DNA of 44,830 nt from Hemicentrotus pulcherrimus (Eukaryota; Echinodermata; Echinoidea; Camarodonta; Strongylocentrotidae): assembly GCA_003118195.1 (NCBI GenBank), contig BEXV01000315.1, positions 223,410 to 268,239 on the forward strand, written 5' to 3'. Each line of letters opens with the position of its first letter. Position 1 is the stretch's first letter. Position numbers and translations under genes: made by a program. A model generated the notes under the pieces. The model made no database searches. It was not told the DNA's origin and saw only the letters and a program-made list of their open reading frames with translations. Below, piece by piece: positions 31,105-41,558 of the stretch.

Positions 31105-31297
31105 TCTCAGCCAGGCGTTGTGGACTGTGCCTGTAATCCAGCTAACATTGGAAGTTACAAACTGATTCAGTCGAGGACGCACGTTCAAAACAGAATCACG
31201 TCTTTCGGATGGTGACGTTTAAAAGTTGGTCGCCAGACGTAAATAATCATATCTGATTGATAACGTCTGTAAAAACACAACACATTCACACACCCAT
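31105..31297 (+). repeat. SINE copy 3 with 7SL-like head
   Basis: The tail (31197-31290) is the same family as 10740 and 14515. The head (31110-31145) reads GCCAGGCGTTGTGG...GTGCCTGTAATCCAGCTA, which resembles the 5' Alu domain of SRP (7SL) RNA. A GTTCAAAAC B-box-like segment lies at about 31188. The head differs from the tRNA-like head of copy 2. The 7SL likeness is by eye. Confidence 0.5.
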
Positions 31298-31299
31298 CT

Positions 31300-31809
31300 C
31301 TCAGCCCTGCGCATACCCATTGTTTGCAATGTTTCAGCTTGGTGGATGAAATCAAAAGGGGCGTCATTCGAAAGGATTACAAATGTACCCTGAATTTTAT
31401 TTAACATACATTGCATGCATTTCGATGTTCCATACAACATATATGCACCTCCAAATTTAGAAGTTCTCTCATGTCATGATATTTCAACTTGAAATATACT
31501 TATAAAATACATGGTTCATTAATTGTGTTATATTGAACGACGAAATATGCAATATTTGTATACTAATTATGAAAAGATGATTAGTACTACAAAATCGGAG
31601 AATAGCGTTGAAGAGAGCCATATCTTAAGCTTTTCGACTTGCAATCATCAGAGTAAAACGCAAGAATGAAACAGAATGTTGTTGTTGTTGTTGGGGTTTT
31701 TAGCGCTCTTCAGTCTTGATAGATTACATGCGCCACGGCGTTTCTTCCTTGGTGCACATCTTTTCGAACTTGATCTCATGGCTCACTTTTACTGATGGGG
31801 GGGGGGGGG
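31300..31809. other. Intergenic sequence up to second gap
   Basis: AT-rich. A (GTT)n tract at about 31679-31691 is followed by sequence resembling LINE 3' regions, then a G run at the gap edge. No gene. Confidence 0.4.
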
Positions 31810-31835
31810 NNNNNNNNNNNNNNNNNNNNNNNNNN
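31810..31835. other. Assembly gap (26 N)
   Basis: Both sides are G homopolymers (about 12 and 15 nt). The gap is probably an unresolved G run. Confidence 0.95.
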
Positions 31836-32008
31836 GGGGGGGGGGGGGGGTCTGTCTTTCCCCGGACTTCTGTTTCCGAGCCATGAGTTGGCTCACCTGT
31901 CTCAGTTAAGTGCTACTGTGCTAGATTAATTATATTTAATTTCCCTTAACCAATAATCGTGCATTTTAATCATAAGGATGTTATCCTTATGTTCTTATGA
32001 CATTTTAC

Positions 32009-32890
32009 GTACCATTTTCATTTAAATTCCTTCACGCATGACTGAACATCAGACAATCTATACAAAACTGCCATATTTCACTTGCGCCAACTTACTGGGT
32101 GAGGTATAAAACAGTGCATTGAACAAAGACAGTCAGACAGACAGATACACACACGCACACGTGCACACACAAACACACAAACGCACACACGAACACACAC
32201 ACGCACATACACATACACACAAACACATACAAAATACACGGTTATAATTGTTTGATAATTTTCCCTTTTCTGATTAAGCATTGATTTTTATCAAGATCCC
32301 TGAATATTTACCGTAAGTCACATTTCGCTGACATTCTTTCCCTTTAGTACACATTCACACCATCATATCATCATCATTGTCATCATCTTAATCTTAATTA
32401 TCATCATCATCATCCTCATCATCATCATCATCATTAAGTGCACATGAATCCTCTCAACTTCTTCTTGTTGGGGCACTTGAAGTCAAGGATCTTCATCTGT
32501 GTACATCGAGGAGCTATGGAGGAGAATCGTGGACGACACAGACGTGGTACGCCAAGATCGGGACATAATCCGGCGAGCTTTTCAAGGAGTCCTTAACCGT
32601 GCACAACTATGCATCAGGAGGAATGGCGGCAATGTCAAAGATTGAGTACGGAGGTTGGAGAACTTTGGGGAAACAGATTCATTGTTGTACCACAATAAGA
32701 TACCTCAGCAAATATAAAAAGTGTTTGTGTGCGTGTGCGTGTGTGTGTGTCTCTCTCTCTGACTGTCTTTTTTTCAATGCACTGTTTTATTCCTCACCCA
32801 GTAAGTTGGCGCAAGTGAAATCTGGCAGTCTTTTAAAGATTGTCTGATGTTCAGTCATGCATAAAGGGATTCAAAAGAAAATGGTACCTA
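32009..32890. mobile_element. Long inverted-repeat (foldback) element
   Basis: The arm at about 32009-32150 is inverted at about 32740-32890 over roughly 140-150 nt with high identity (for example ATGACTGAACATCAGACAAT and TTCACTTGCGCCAACTTACT in both). The arms run into CA/GT-rich tracts. The interior carries an (ATC)n microsatellite (about 32360-32436) and unique sequence without a recognisable transposase. Target duplication was not resolved. Confidence 0.75.
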
Positions 32891-33972
32891 AAGGTACTTG
32901 GAGGATAACTCTATCAAGGCGTATGATGAAACCCATAATTAAATATGCAGATGAGAAATACATTTTGCAATATCAAACTTGACGCTACAATATTTTGTTG
33001 CAAAAGAAAAAGGTGGAAATCAGGCAGGAAAAGCTGCGAGTTAACTTGAGAGAAATGGAAAGAGGGTGAGAGGGGAGAAAAAAAGGTAGAGGGGGTGAGA
33101 CAACTTGACAAAAATTGGGTATTGAGTTGTAAGCTAGACAGTGATATAAATCCACATTCGTTCAAAAGCGAAAGTACAGATGAGAAAAGAATAAACTACA
33201 GCTTCTGCTGCACTTCCTGTCGTGTCGTGTCGGATTGTAACGTGCGTGCCAACCCATTTCCATTTCATGTAGGTCGCTGCGAGGGCTTTCCTTCGTGATC
33301 TGGCTGCTGCGTTTATCTAAGACGTGGTTTCCCCTAGTCGGGGTTACCGACAAGAAAAGCAAGTTACAAAATCGTTTTTGTTTTAACAAAACACCGCATT
33401 TCTTGAAATAATTTTTTTTTTCATGGCACAGCTCGTGGGCTGATCGCAGCCGTTTATCACAAGAACAGGTTACATGAGGCGACAGGATAAAGGTAGACTG
33501 CGTTGAACACTCCAAACAAACCCACGCCGCTATCATGTGCTAATACGTATATTATATACACAAAGTCAAAGAGGAAGCATGAACGGGAAGATCTAGTTTC
33601 CACTCATGATACAGATGTGATATTGAAGAAAACAAGTATTTTATCAACCTAAAACAGTTGAGCATGTAAGGGATATCCCAATGTGGCTTAGCACAGACTT
33701 AAACGGTTACAATAAATTATTTATTTGATTCACAATCTGTGTTAATTTCCTATGATGCTTAAGCTACGAAAGAGCTACTTAAGATTTTTACGTTGAACCA
33801 TATCTAAAATACGTTAATGAAACACAACGCGGTATTTCATTTCATTCATATTATTAGTATTTCATGCACGAAGCACACTAGAAACATAAAAATAATATAT
33901 TTCATGAACAGTTACCAACAGATAAGAAAAATGTCACGGCAAAATTCCTCTATAAATCGGACGCCCCCTTAA
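32891..33972. other. Intergenic sequence upstream of gene C
   Basis: No gene recognised. An open frame on the minus strand (about 33162-33536) has no domain and biased composition. From about 33640 the sequence aligns patchily with 15085 onward. Confidence 0.4.
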
Positions 33973-34748
33973 AAGGCAAGGTCCACTCCAAAAATAACTC
34001 ACTTTCAATAAAAGCAGACAAATCAGACAAACCAATCAAAAAAAGTTTGAGCAAAATCGGATAACTAATAAGAAAGTTATGATTTTTTTGAAAAAAAAAT
34101 ACGTAAAACTATGGAACAATGAGAGTCACGACACAAATTGCCAAGATGGTCTTCAGTTTGTGACGTCATGTCCTCACAACTTATCAATTGCTTTATATAG
34201 TTTAATCCCATTAATTTCCCCTTTTAAGCCCTAAAACTTGTTTCCCCCATGCCTTTGTCCAGGTTATATGATTTGTATCATATTGCGTGCATGACATTTC
34301 CAAAAAAAAACTTTAATGAATTTTGAAGAATTTATACTATTTTCCGAATATTGTATTTCATAATTATTGATTTTATATAAAAAGTTTATCAAAATTCAAT
34401 TTTTCTTGATTTGTCTGGACAAAAATTACTCTTTATTTGTGCATCCACACAAAAACATATTACTAACAATCTAACTTGGATGCTGGTGTGAAGAAATAAG
34501 ATTCTTAGTGAAAATAGGAAATTCATATTATCAATATAAAAAAAATAATTAGTGGATAGTGAGGCCCATACGTCACAGACTCATGGGTGAGTTGGCAATT
34601 TGTGTAGTGATTTTAAAAGTTTTTCATGTCATTAAAAAATCATAACTTTCTTATTAGTTATTCGATTTTGCTCAAACTTTTTTTGATTGGTTTGTGTAAT
34701 TTGTCTGGTTCTACTGAAAGTTAGTTATTTTTTAAGTGGACTTGGGCT
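33973..34748. mobile_element. TTAA-flanked MITE with long inverted repeats
   Basis: Left end AAGGCAAGGTCCAC (33973) and right end GTGGACTTGGGCT (to 34748). Inverted similarity continues inward for over 110 nt, including AGTTTGAGCAAAATCG and ACTAATAAGAAAGTTATG, and weaker pairing to about 34155 / 34570. TTAA lies on both sides (33969-33972, 34749-34752), the piggyBac-type target. No coding capacity. Confidence 0.8.
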
Positions 34749-34752
34749 TTAA

Positions 34753-35117
34753 GATGACCGACTGACTATCATGCAAGAGATGTCAGCTTTCTGCATTCTC
34801 CCCCCTTCCAAGAGAATATTCGCATTCCATCGTTTTAACGGCATGAATATTGTATTGAGTTTGTCATTAAGTTTTCATTAAAATGTCATTGAGTTGCGGA
34901 CAAATGTCAGCAGTCGCAACGCCCCTGTTAGTTATCACAGTTTGGCGATAAAATTATTCTGATTTGTAGTTATCATATTTTCAAATAAATCGAGGAGCAA
35001 CGGATCTGATTCAGAAAACGGTTGATTCTTCTGCTCGTTCTGCGTCACACTGAATCACTTTATATAATATACAATGAAATGCACTTTCGCGGAAACTCAT
35101 AGACAGTCTCCTACCAG
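34753..35117 (+). other. Sequence upstream of SRCR exon C1
   Basis: Partly paralogous to the regions before 16349 and 20467 (shared GATTCAGAAAA, CTGCGTCACA, AAATGCA words). No start codon with signal peptide was found. Confidence 0.5.
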
Positions 35118-35423
35118 ATATACGTCTTATAAATTGCTCCAACAATGCTGAAGGAAGAGTGGAGGTCTTGAACGGTGGATCGTGGATGACCGTTTGTGGT
35201 GAAGTCTACTGGAATCTGTTAAACGCAGGGGTAATATGTAGAATACTGGGGTTCGGAGGTGCCCTTGCCGCACCACGATCAGTCAGGTTTGGTCAGGGTT
35301 TTGGTGATATTATTAGTGTCAACTGCTGGGGAACAGAATACAGCCTGGCCGACTGTTTCGATGTGTGGCCTGACTCTTCCTGTGCGCATCACAGGGATGC
35401 GGGCGCCGTGTGTTACTCAGGAG
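35118..35423 (+). CDS. SRCR exon C1 (open, seven cysteines)
   Basis: A 306-nt phase-1/1 exon, AG 35116-35117 and GT 35424-35425. It reads [35 protein letters not shown] and AVC. It is the only open member of the leaderless SRCR type (sisters at 540, 16349 and 20467 have stops). The extra cysteine in I-N-C-S makes seven, an odd number, because the usual partner position C4 is Phe. Confidence 0.9.
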
Positions 35424-38400
35424 GTACGAACTCTTTTGAACATGAGGGAACGACTAGTCGTAATTTTTAATGGCATATTGTTAAAACGGCTAAAAATAAC
35501 AAACAACCAATGCTTTGAGTTCATAAGGTCACAAATTTGCATCCCCCAATATAACCACAGAATCAAGTACTAATATCTATATTTAACGTTTCCGTTGATA
35601 GTGAACGTTTTATCACATTTTAGGACTGCCTTTTACATTGACAATTTTTCCAGGCATTTATTTTTAATGTTCACTTTCAAGATGTCGCATTGCCTTTAAG
35701 AGCATGTGTAAATGTTTATGTCGTTTGCTTTAGTTTATACACATTTTCTTTTTTAATTGGCGCACCCGAATCTATTCGAAATAGGTCTCATCGGTGGCTT
35801 CGCAACAACAATTTTTTTTAAATCTTTCACTGACAGTAAATGCTCATTTAGACAAGACGCGACATAACCATGGCGTTAAAAAAATAAAAATATGTATGTA
35901 TATGACGTAAGGTGTGTCCCTTGTTGCCATTCCTTTACGCGCCGTGTCTGAACAAGCCTTTAGGAATTTTTTTCCCGACGTTTCATGAATGATTTGTAGG
36001 CAACATTCATTTTAATTTTATCCAAGGTATAATAAAAACAAAGAACGTGAAGAATTTCGTAATTACTGACTTCTTTTTTTTTTCTTCAGATTTCGTTGGG
36101 TTTTAGTAAACTGTATTAAACGCTCTATATTTCTCTTCTAAACTACCGAAGCCAAAAACGAGTGAAACAAAAGGAAAAAAATTGTATTCACGAGTTTTGG
36201 TTTATATTAATTGTTTTATTATCTTTGTTTATTCCCCATTAATACAATCGCAGTAGATATAAACAGTTAACAGCTTTAACTGAAAATTATCCATATGTAA
36301 ATGGTAAAAAAAAAAAAATATTTAAACCTGAACAAACTCATCCGAAATTGAAGATATTTCCGTTTAATATATATCTTTTGAGTTTTTCTCTTTTTAAACC
36401 AGAAATATGGCCTGTGTCAACTTATTTCTTTGTCACTATCCACATTTATTCGGGATTGTTGGGCGTTTGCTCTTGAAGATGGTTGGCTCAAAAACCACAA
36501 TCTTACATGCGTTTTAACCATCAAATTCGCACTCTTTTTGTCTGAATGTGACATGGCAAAACTCTTCATATTTCAAGAAAAATCCTTTCACCCCCGGTTT
36601 TCCCCCACCGAACCGTTTGAGGTTTGTCTTGTAGGTGGTTAGCCAAAATACGATCCCAAATGCGGTATATGTGTCTTTCCTATTCACGTGTAGCCCATCC
36701 AAATCCATTCCATGTTCGTCTTGTCGGTGGGTCTAACGATGCTGAAGGCAGAGTAGAGGTCATGCATGAAGGATCCTGGGGAACTATCTGTGATGGCTGG
36801 TGGGATCTGAGAGACGCGAGGGTGGTTTGCAGAATGCTGGGGTTTGACGGAGCCTTGGACGCACCGGGATCTGCTAGGTTTGGTCAGGGCTCTGGGCGAA
36901 TTCTTTTAGCTAATGTCGGGTGTGGGGGAACAGAAGATAATGTAGCAGACTGCGCTCATACAGGGATCGGATATTACACTTCATGTAGTCATGCCAGGGA
37001 TGCAGGCGTCATTTGTTATTCAGGAGGTAGGTTTCTCTGGTCCGTATTCTTTAGAGCTAAAATTATTAGTCGATCTATGAAGACAAAATGGAGCAGTAAT
37101 TCTAAAACACTTAATTTGAATTTGCATTTTATTTTGAATAGTTTAAATAAGTCGAGTGCTTTTAAGTTTCTTTTCCGACAATGGAATCGCAAAACTCTAC
37201 AACTGATATATAAAGTTTTAATTTGTGAAATGACTTTAAAGTTGATGCCCTGTTTCCCTGTGGATATCTTAGCAAATTATTTCCAATGAAATGATAGAGA
37301 AGAATTACAACTGTATTGTTTTTTCTTCTTCATGCATACAGTTTATAGAGAAAACATCAAATTGTTGGCATTTTACACATTAATTCGTTTCCATGAGTAG
37401 TTCAGACAAATCATAAGGTTTATTTCATAAATATTGGCAAAGTGTGAACATTTAAAAAAGAAAAGATAATTTTTTCCTTAGCCCATCCTCATCAATTTGA
37501 AGTTCGTCTTGTCGGTGGGTCTAACAATGCTGAAGGCAGAGTAGAGGTCATGCATGGTGGATCCTGGGGAACTATCTGTGATGACAGCTGGGATCTGAGA
37601 GACGCGAGGGTGGTTTGTAGAATGCTGATGTTTGATGGAGCCTTGGACGCACCGGGATCTGCCAGGTTTGGTCAAGGTTCAGGGGATATTCTTCTAGATG
37701 ATGTGGGTTGTTCGGGTACAGAAGTCAACCTAGCAGAATGTCCACATAGAGGGGTTGGAGTTCACAATTGTGGACATGGTGAAGATGGAGGTGCTATTTG
37801 TTACTCAGGAAGTAAGTTTCCTCTTCGTTTTAAGCTAGTGTGTACAGAAAACGTTAATATAAAAAAAATATATTTTCTCTGTAGGTAAATGATCTTTCAT
37901 ATTTGTCCAACAAATTCCCTTTATCGGGAAGCCAGATTATAGGAGAAACTACTAAAGTTGCTTATATATATATAATTTATATATATCTATTTAAGTATTG
38001 TAGTTTATAAGAGTTTAAAGATATATATCGTATTAAAGAAATAATTTTTCTTCTTCACAACAACTGATTTCATTCTACTCAAACATGAAGTACTTTTACT
38101 TGTACCAATATCATATTGACTGTTTCGTAGCAATTGAACGCAGCTAAATCCTATCTCTTGATTCTAGTTCAAAACCTATTTTTTTCAATGGTTTATTCTA
38201 CACAGTGTTATCTTAGGTGTCTCTGGTCCGTATTCGTTTTCAGTCAATCTATTAAGACTAAATATAGCAGTAATTCTAAAATACTCAATTTGATATAGCT
38301 GCTTTTCATTTTCTTTTTCCGACAGTGGAATAAAAAAAATCTTACTGCTGATATGCACAAGTTCAATTTCGACAAGATCTCCAGTGAAATAGCATTGAAC

Positions 38401-40709
38401 TTGCTGCTTAGTTTTTTTCCTCTGGATAAATTAGTGTTTTATTTCCAATGAAATGATAGAGAAGAATGATGACTATGTGTTTTCTTTGTTTCACCTAACG
38501 GTTAATATAGAAAACATCGAATTGTTAGCAATTTACACATGAATTCATTTTCATTATTAGTTCAGGCAAATGATTATGCTTATTTCACAAACATTCACAT
38601 AATTTGAAAAAGGTAAAAATAGAAGAAGAACAAATTTCTCCTCAGCCCATCCTCAGCCATTTCAAGTTCGTCTGATTGGTGGGTCAAACGATGCTGAAGG
38701 CAGAGTAGAGGTCATGCATGAAGGATTTTGGGGAACTATCTGTGAATCATGGTGGGATCTTAGAGACGCAATGGTGGTTTGCAGAATGCTGGGGTTTGAT
38801 GGAGCCTTGGACGCACCGGTGTCTGCACGGTTTGGTCAAGGCTCCGGACGGATTCTACTTAGGTATGTCAATTGTGACGGAACTGAAGACAACCTGGCTG
38901 ACTGTGCTCATCCAGGGATTGGACGTTACTTATGTAGTCATACAAGGGATGCAGGAGCCATTTGCTACTCAGGAAGTAAGTTTTCTCTCTATTTGTGGAA
39001 AAGTGTTTCAAATTTTCAGTTTCAGAGCTAGTGTGTACGGAATGTTTTAAATAAAAAATAAAAAAAATAAAAAGGTGTTTTATCTGTAGCTATATGATCT
39101 TTCATATTTGTCAAACATATTCCTTTTGTCGGGAAGCCACGTTATAGGAGGAATTACTATGCTTGCTCTAATCTGTAAATGTATCTAAATTGTATAAGAG
39201 TTTTTAAGGTATATATCGTATTTTAAAAAAAATCTTCATAACAACTGATTTCATTCGACTCAAATATGGATTACTTTTCTTGTACGAATATCATGATTTC
39301 ATTTATGTTTACTGTTTCGTAGTAATTGAACGCAGCTAAATCATATCTTTTGATGTCAAAACCTATTTTCTTTAATTGTTACTCAATCTGCACGGTGTTA
39401 TCTTAAAGGCTTTCACGCGTAGATTACGTGGGGGAAACGTCACTATTTAGCTGTTACGCCTATTTGCAAACTTAACGCAAGTGTGCGGTACGCAGCGAAA
39501 TTGCTAGCCACGATTGACAGTAAGAACATTTTGCTTCGCATCAACCTCGGATCTGTGTGTACTGTCGCGATTGACAGTACAGCACTCTGTGTATGATAGC
39601 TAGCATAGGCGCTACGTACGTGTGTACGTGTGTGTAGCGAAGTGCCCCCTATTCTAGACAAGCAGCTCCGCGAAGAAAAACACTGAAAGCAGGAAGATAG
39701 ATACTACGGTGAACCAGTCGTCCACTTCGTGACTCCGGTCAGGGCCGAAGGTTTACCTTCGGGTAAGGTTCGTGCATTCTAACCAGGCGGGTAAATGCAC
39801 AGTGTCCGAGAAACAATACACGTAGGTAAGTGTGCGTTTTGCACTGAACGCACGACGTACACAATATGGCAGCGCCCTAGGGATAAATCGTGCGTTCTAC
39901 GCGTGAGAGCCTTTAAGTGTCTTTGGTCCGCATTCTACAGAGAAAGATTTTGAGTCGATCTATAAAGACTAAATGGAGCAGTATTTCTAAAACACTCAAT
40001 TTTATATAATTGCTTTTTATTTCGAATAGTAAAGTTGACTGCTTTTCATTTTCTTTTTCCGACAGTGGAATAAAAAAAAATCTTACTGCTGATATGCGCA
40101 ATTTTAATTTCGACAAGATCTCCAGTGAAATAGCATTGAACTTGCTGCTTAGTTTTTTTCCTGTGGATAAATTAGTGTTTTATATCCAATGAAATGATAG
40201 ACAACAATGATGACTATGTGTTTTGTTTGTTTCACCTAACGGTTAATATAGAAAACATCGAATTGTTAGCAACTTACACATAAATTCATTTTCATTATTT
40301 GTTCAGGCAAATGATTATGCTTATTTCACAAACATTCACAGACTTTGAAAAAAGTAAAATAATTGTTTTTTTTCCTCAGCCCATCCTCAGCCATTTCAAG
40401 TTCGTCTGATTAGTGGGTCAAACGATGCTGAAGGCAGAGTAGAGGTCATGCATGAAGGATCCTGGGGAACTATCTGTGATGACTGGTGGGATCTGAGAGA
40501 CGCAAGGGTGGTTTGCAGAATGCTGGGGTTTGATGGAGCCTTGGACGCACCGGTGTCTGCACGGTTTGGTCAAGGCTCTGGTCCTGTTTTTCTAGCCTAT
40601 GTCGGGTGTGAGGGAACAGAAGACAACCTTGCAGACTGCGCTCATGCAGAGATTGAGTATTACCACTGCAGTCATACAAGGGATGCGGGCGCTGTTTGTT
40701 ATTCGGGAG
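35118..40709 (+). CDS. Gene C: multi-SRCR receptor, 3'-incomplete
   Basis: Open phase-1 exons 35118-35423, 36694-37026, 37482-37811, 38646-38975 and 40380-40709, giving five SRCR domains. The last exon ends in a good GTAAGT donor in phase 1, so at least one more exon must follow, but none is seen in the remaining 4.1 kb. A stem/transmembrane/tail exon like those of genes A and B is expected beyond the window; a secreted protein is the alternative. The 5' end (signal peptide) is also unknown. The exons could instead belong to a transcript that starts further upstream. Confidence 0.7.
35759..35800 (+). pseudogene. SRCR exon relic (acceptor lost)
   Basis: Encodes [12 protein letters not shown]. 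It is homologous to the relic at 16779, but the acceptor AG has changed (TTGGCGCACCC), and similarity is lost after about 40 nt. Confidence 0.65.
36605..36641 (+). pseudogene. Truncated SRCR exon start at a duplication junction
   Basis: Encodes [10 protein letters not shown], the start of an SRCR domain like 21982. It breaks off after about 12 codons into TTAGCCAAAATACGATCCCAAA, which is the sequence found at about 2090 before exon 2148. This marks a recombination breakpoint. Confidence 0.7.
36694..37026 (+). CDS. SRCR exon C2 (open)
   Basis: A 333-nt phase-1/1 exon, AG 36692-36693 and GT 37027-37028. It reads [38 protein letters not shown] and VIC. It and its upstream 50 nt are close to 2148. 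The frame stays open into the intron for 87 codons, which I read as chance. Confidence 0.92.
37027..37481 (+). other. Intron sharing sequence with later C introns
   Basis: Segments around 37190-37305 recur at 38344-38468 and 40081-40205 (TCCAATGAAATGATAGA and neighbours), showing that introns were copied with the exons. Confidence 0.7.
37482..37811 (+). CDS. SRCR exon C3 (open)
   Basis: A 330-nt phase-1/1 exon, AG 37480-37481 and GT 37812-37813. It reads [36 protein letters not shown] and AIC. The [12 protein letters not shown] end matches the 17237 subtype, whereas its intron matches those of C4 and C5. Confidence 0.92.
37812..38645 (+). other. Intron of tandem unit, empty-site copy
   Basis: Paralogous to 38976-40379 without the 506-nt insertion found there. 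The site GTTATCTTAGGTGTCT (about 38208) is the uninterrupted counterpart. A TATATATA tract lies at about 37964-37986. Confidence 0.75.
38646..38975 (+). CDS. SRCR exon C4 (open)
   Basis: A 330-nt phase-1/1 exon, AG 38644-38645 and GT 38976-38977. It reads [39 protein letters not shown] and AIC. Exon and upstream intron form a tandem pair with 40380. Confidence 0.92.
38976..40379 (+). other. Intron of tandem unit carrying a MITE
   Basis: Paralogous to 37812-38645 outside the insertion at 39407-39912. Confidence 0.75.
39407..39912. mobile_element. piggyBac-type MITE (506 bp) with a paralogous empty site
   Basis: Ends AGGCTTTCACGCGTAGA (39407) and TCTACGCGTGAGAGCCT (to 39912) form an inverted repeat with one substitution. 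TTAA flanks both sides (39403-39406, 39913-39916). The duplicated intron at about 38208 reads straight through this point as TTAG, confirming a clean insertion after the duplication. The interior is GC-richer than its surroundings and has no open transposase. Confidence 0.88.
40380..40709 (+). CDS. SRCR exon C5 (open, last in window)
   Basis: A 330-nt phase-1/1 exon, AG 40378-40379 and GT 40710-40711. It reads [39 protein letters not shown] and AVC. Its donor implies a further exon downstream. Confidence 0.92.
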
Positions 40710-40921
40710 GTAAGTTTCTGAATATTTTAAATCATCAATGTCAACAAATTATTCATACTTATTCGCTTGAATTTAAACAAAGGTACATTTGTATTTCACT
40801 TGGTTATTCAGTTACTTTTCAGGCTGTATTAAACCTTCTGAAATATAACACATGTCACAATGTTTAAAATGCATGTGAGTTAGATTGCAATAAGGTAAAA
40901 CTAATGTGAAAATGCTTTGTA

Positions 40922-41558
40922 CACTCTAAAAATATGAAGTGCTCCACACAAAAGAAATTCAAAGTAATTTAAAATTAAAATAAGATAGGTCGCCCATCGG
41001 CTATAAAAGAGCGGGAATCTGAGAAGGTATTCATCTTTTTGGAGAATGTAAGGTGGAAGGAGATTGTGTACTATGTACAAAGAAAGTGTAATGAATGTGT
41101 GTGCATATTCCAGGTGCTAAGGCATTGCTTCACACAAAAGAAATTTAAAATAATTTAAAATTAAAAAGAGCGGGGATCTGATAAGGTATTCTTTTCATTA
41201 CCTAATAATTCTGTTTGTGCATGATGATAACATTGAGCTTCAATGTTTTTTCAGTATGCATGAAACAGTTTTGTGTTTTTACCCTTGGATACAAATACAT
41301 GTATTACTTTTTGAAGGAATGTTGTGATTTAACAAAAGTTTTTGTCAAAAAAAGTGAGTCTTTTTAACTCGTATATGTGACCAGAAGTGTAAAAAAGATT
41401 ACACTTAAAGTGTTTAAAGTAGCACTTGGACTGGTGCTGAATTATAGCACGTGTACAAGTGCTACTTTAGCACAATTTGGGCAGTCCCTATGCGTGCCCA
41501 TACAGGTGCCGCCTCCAAATCTTGAGGTGCCAAAGTTAGCACTTGATTTTTTAGAGTG
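40922..41558. mobile_element. TA-flanked MITE (CACTCTAAAAA ends)
   Basis: Left CACTCTAAAAATATGAAGTGCT (40922) and right AGCACTTGATTTTTTAGAGTG (to 41558) are inverted repeats. TA lies on each side (40920-40921, 41559-41560), fitting a Tc1/mariner-type target. No coding capacity. Confidence 0.7.

Larger units (their letters stand above)
35424..36693 (+). other. Intron with SRCR relics and duplication junction
   Basis: Contains an SRCR leader relic (about 35759-35800) and a truncated SRCR exon start (about 36605-36640), joined directly to the region that precedes exon 36694. It is paralogous to 20773-21981 in its middle part. A run of 12 A lies at about 36307-36318. Confidence 0.6.

Noticed and set aside
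32360..32436. CRISPR-like regular repeat
   Set aside because: A simple (ATC)n microsatellite with no spacers, in eukaryotic DNA.
33162..33536. 124-codon minus-strand open frame
   Set aside because: No recognisable domain, no splice context, and it lies in intergenic repeat-like sequence.
36624..37289. Open frame extending SRCR exon C2 on both sides (221 codons)
   Set aside because: Only 36694-37026 is SRCR. The extensions lie outside good splice sites, and the matching intron copies at 38.3 and 40.1 kb read in a different frame.
40010..40192. 60-codon open frame in the intron before exon C5
   Set aside because: It is part of the duplicated intron; the paralogous segments at 37.2 and 38.4 kb do not keep the frame.
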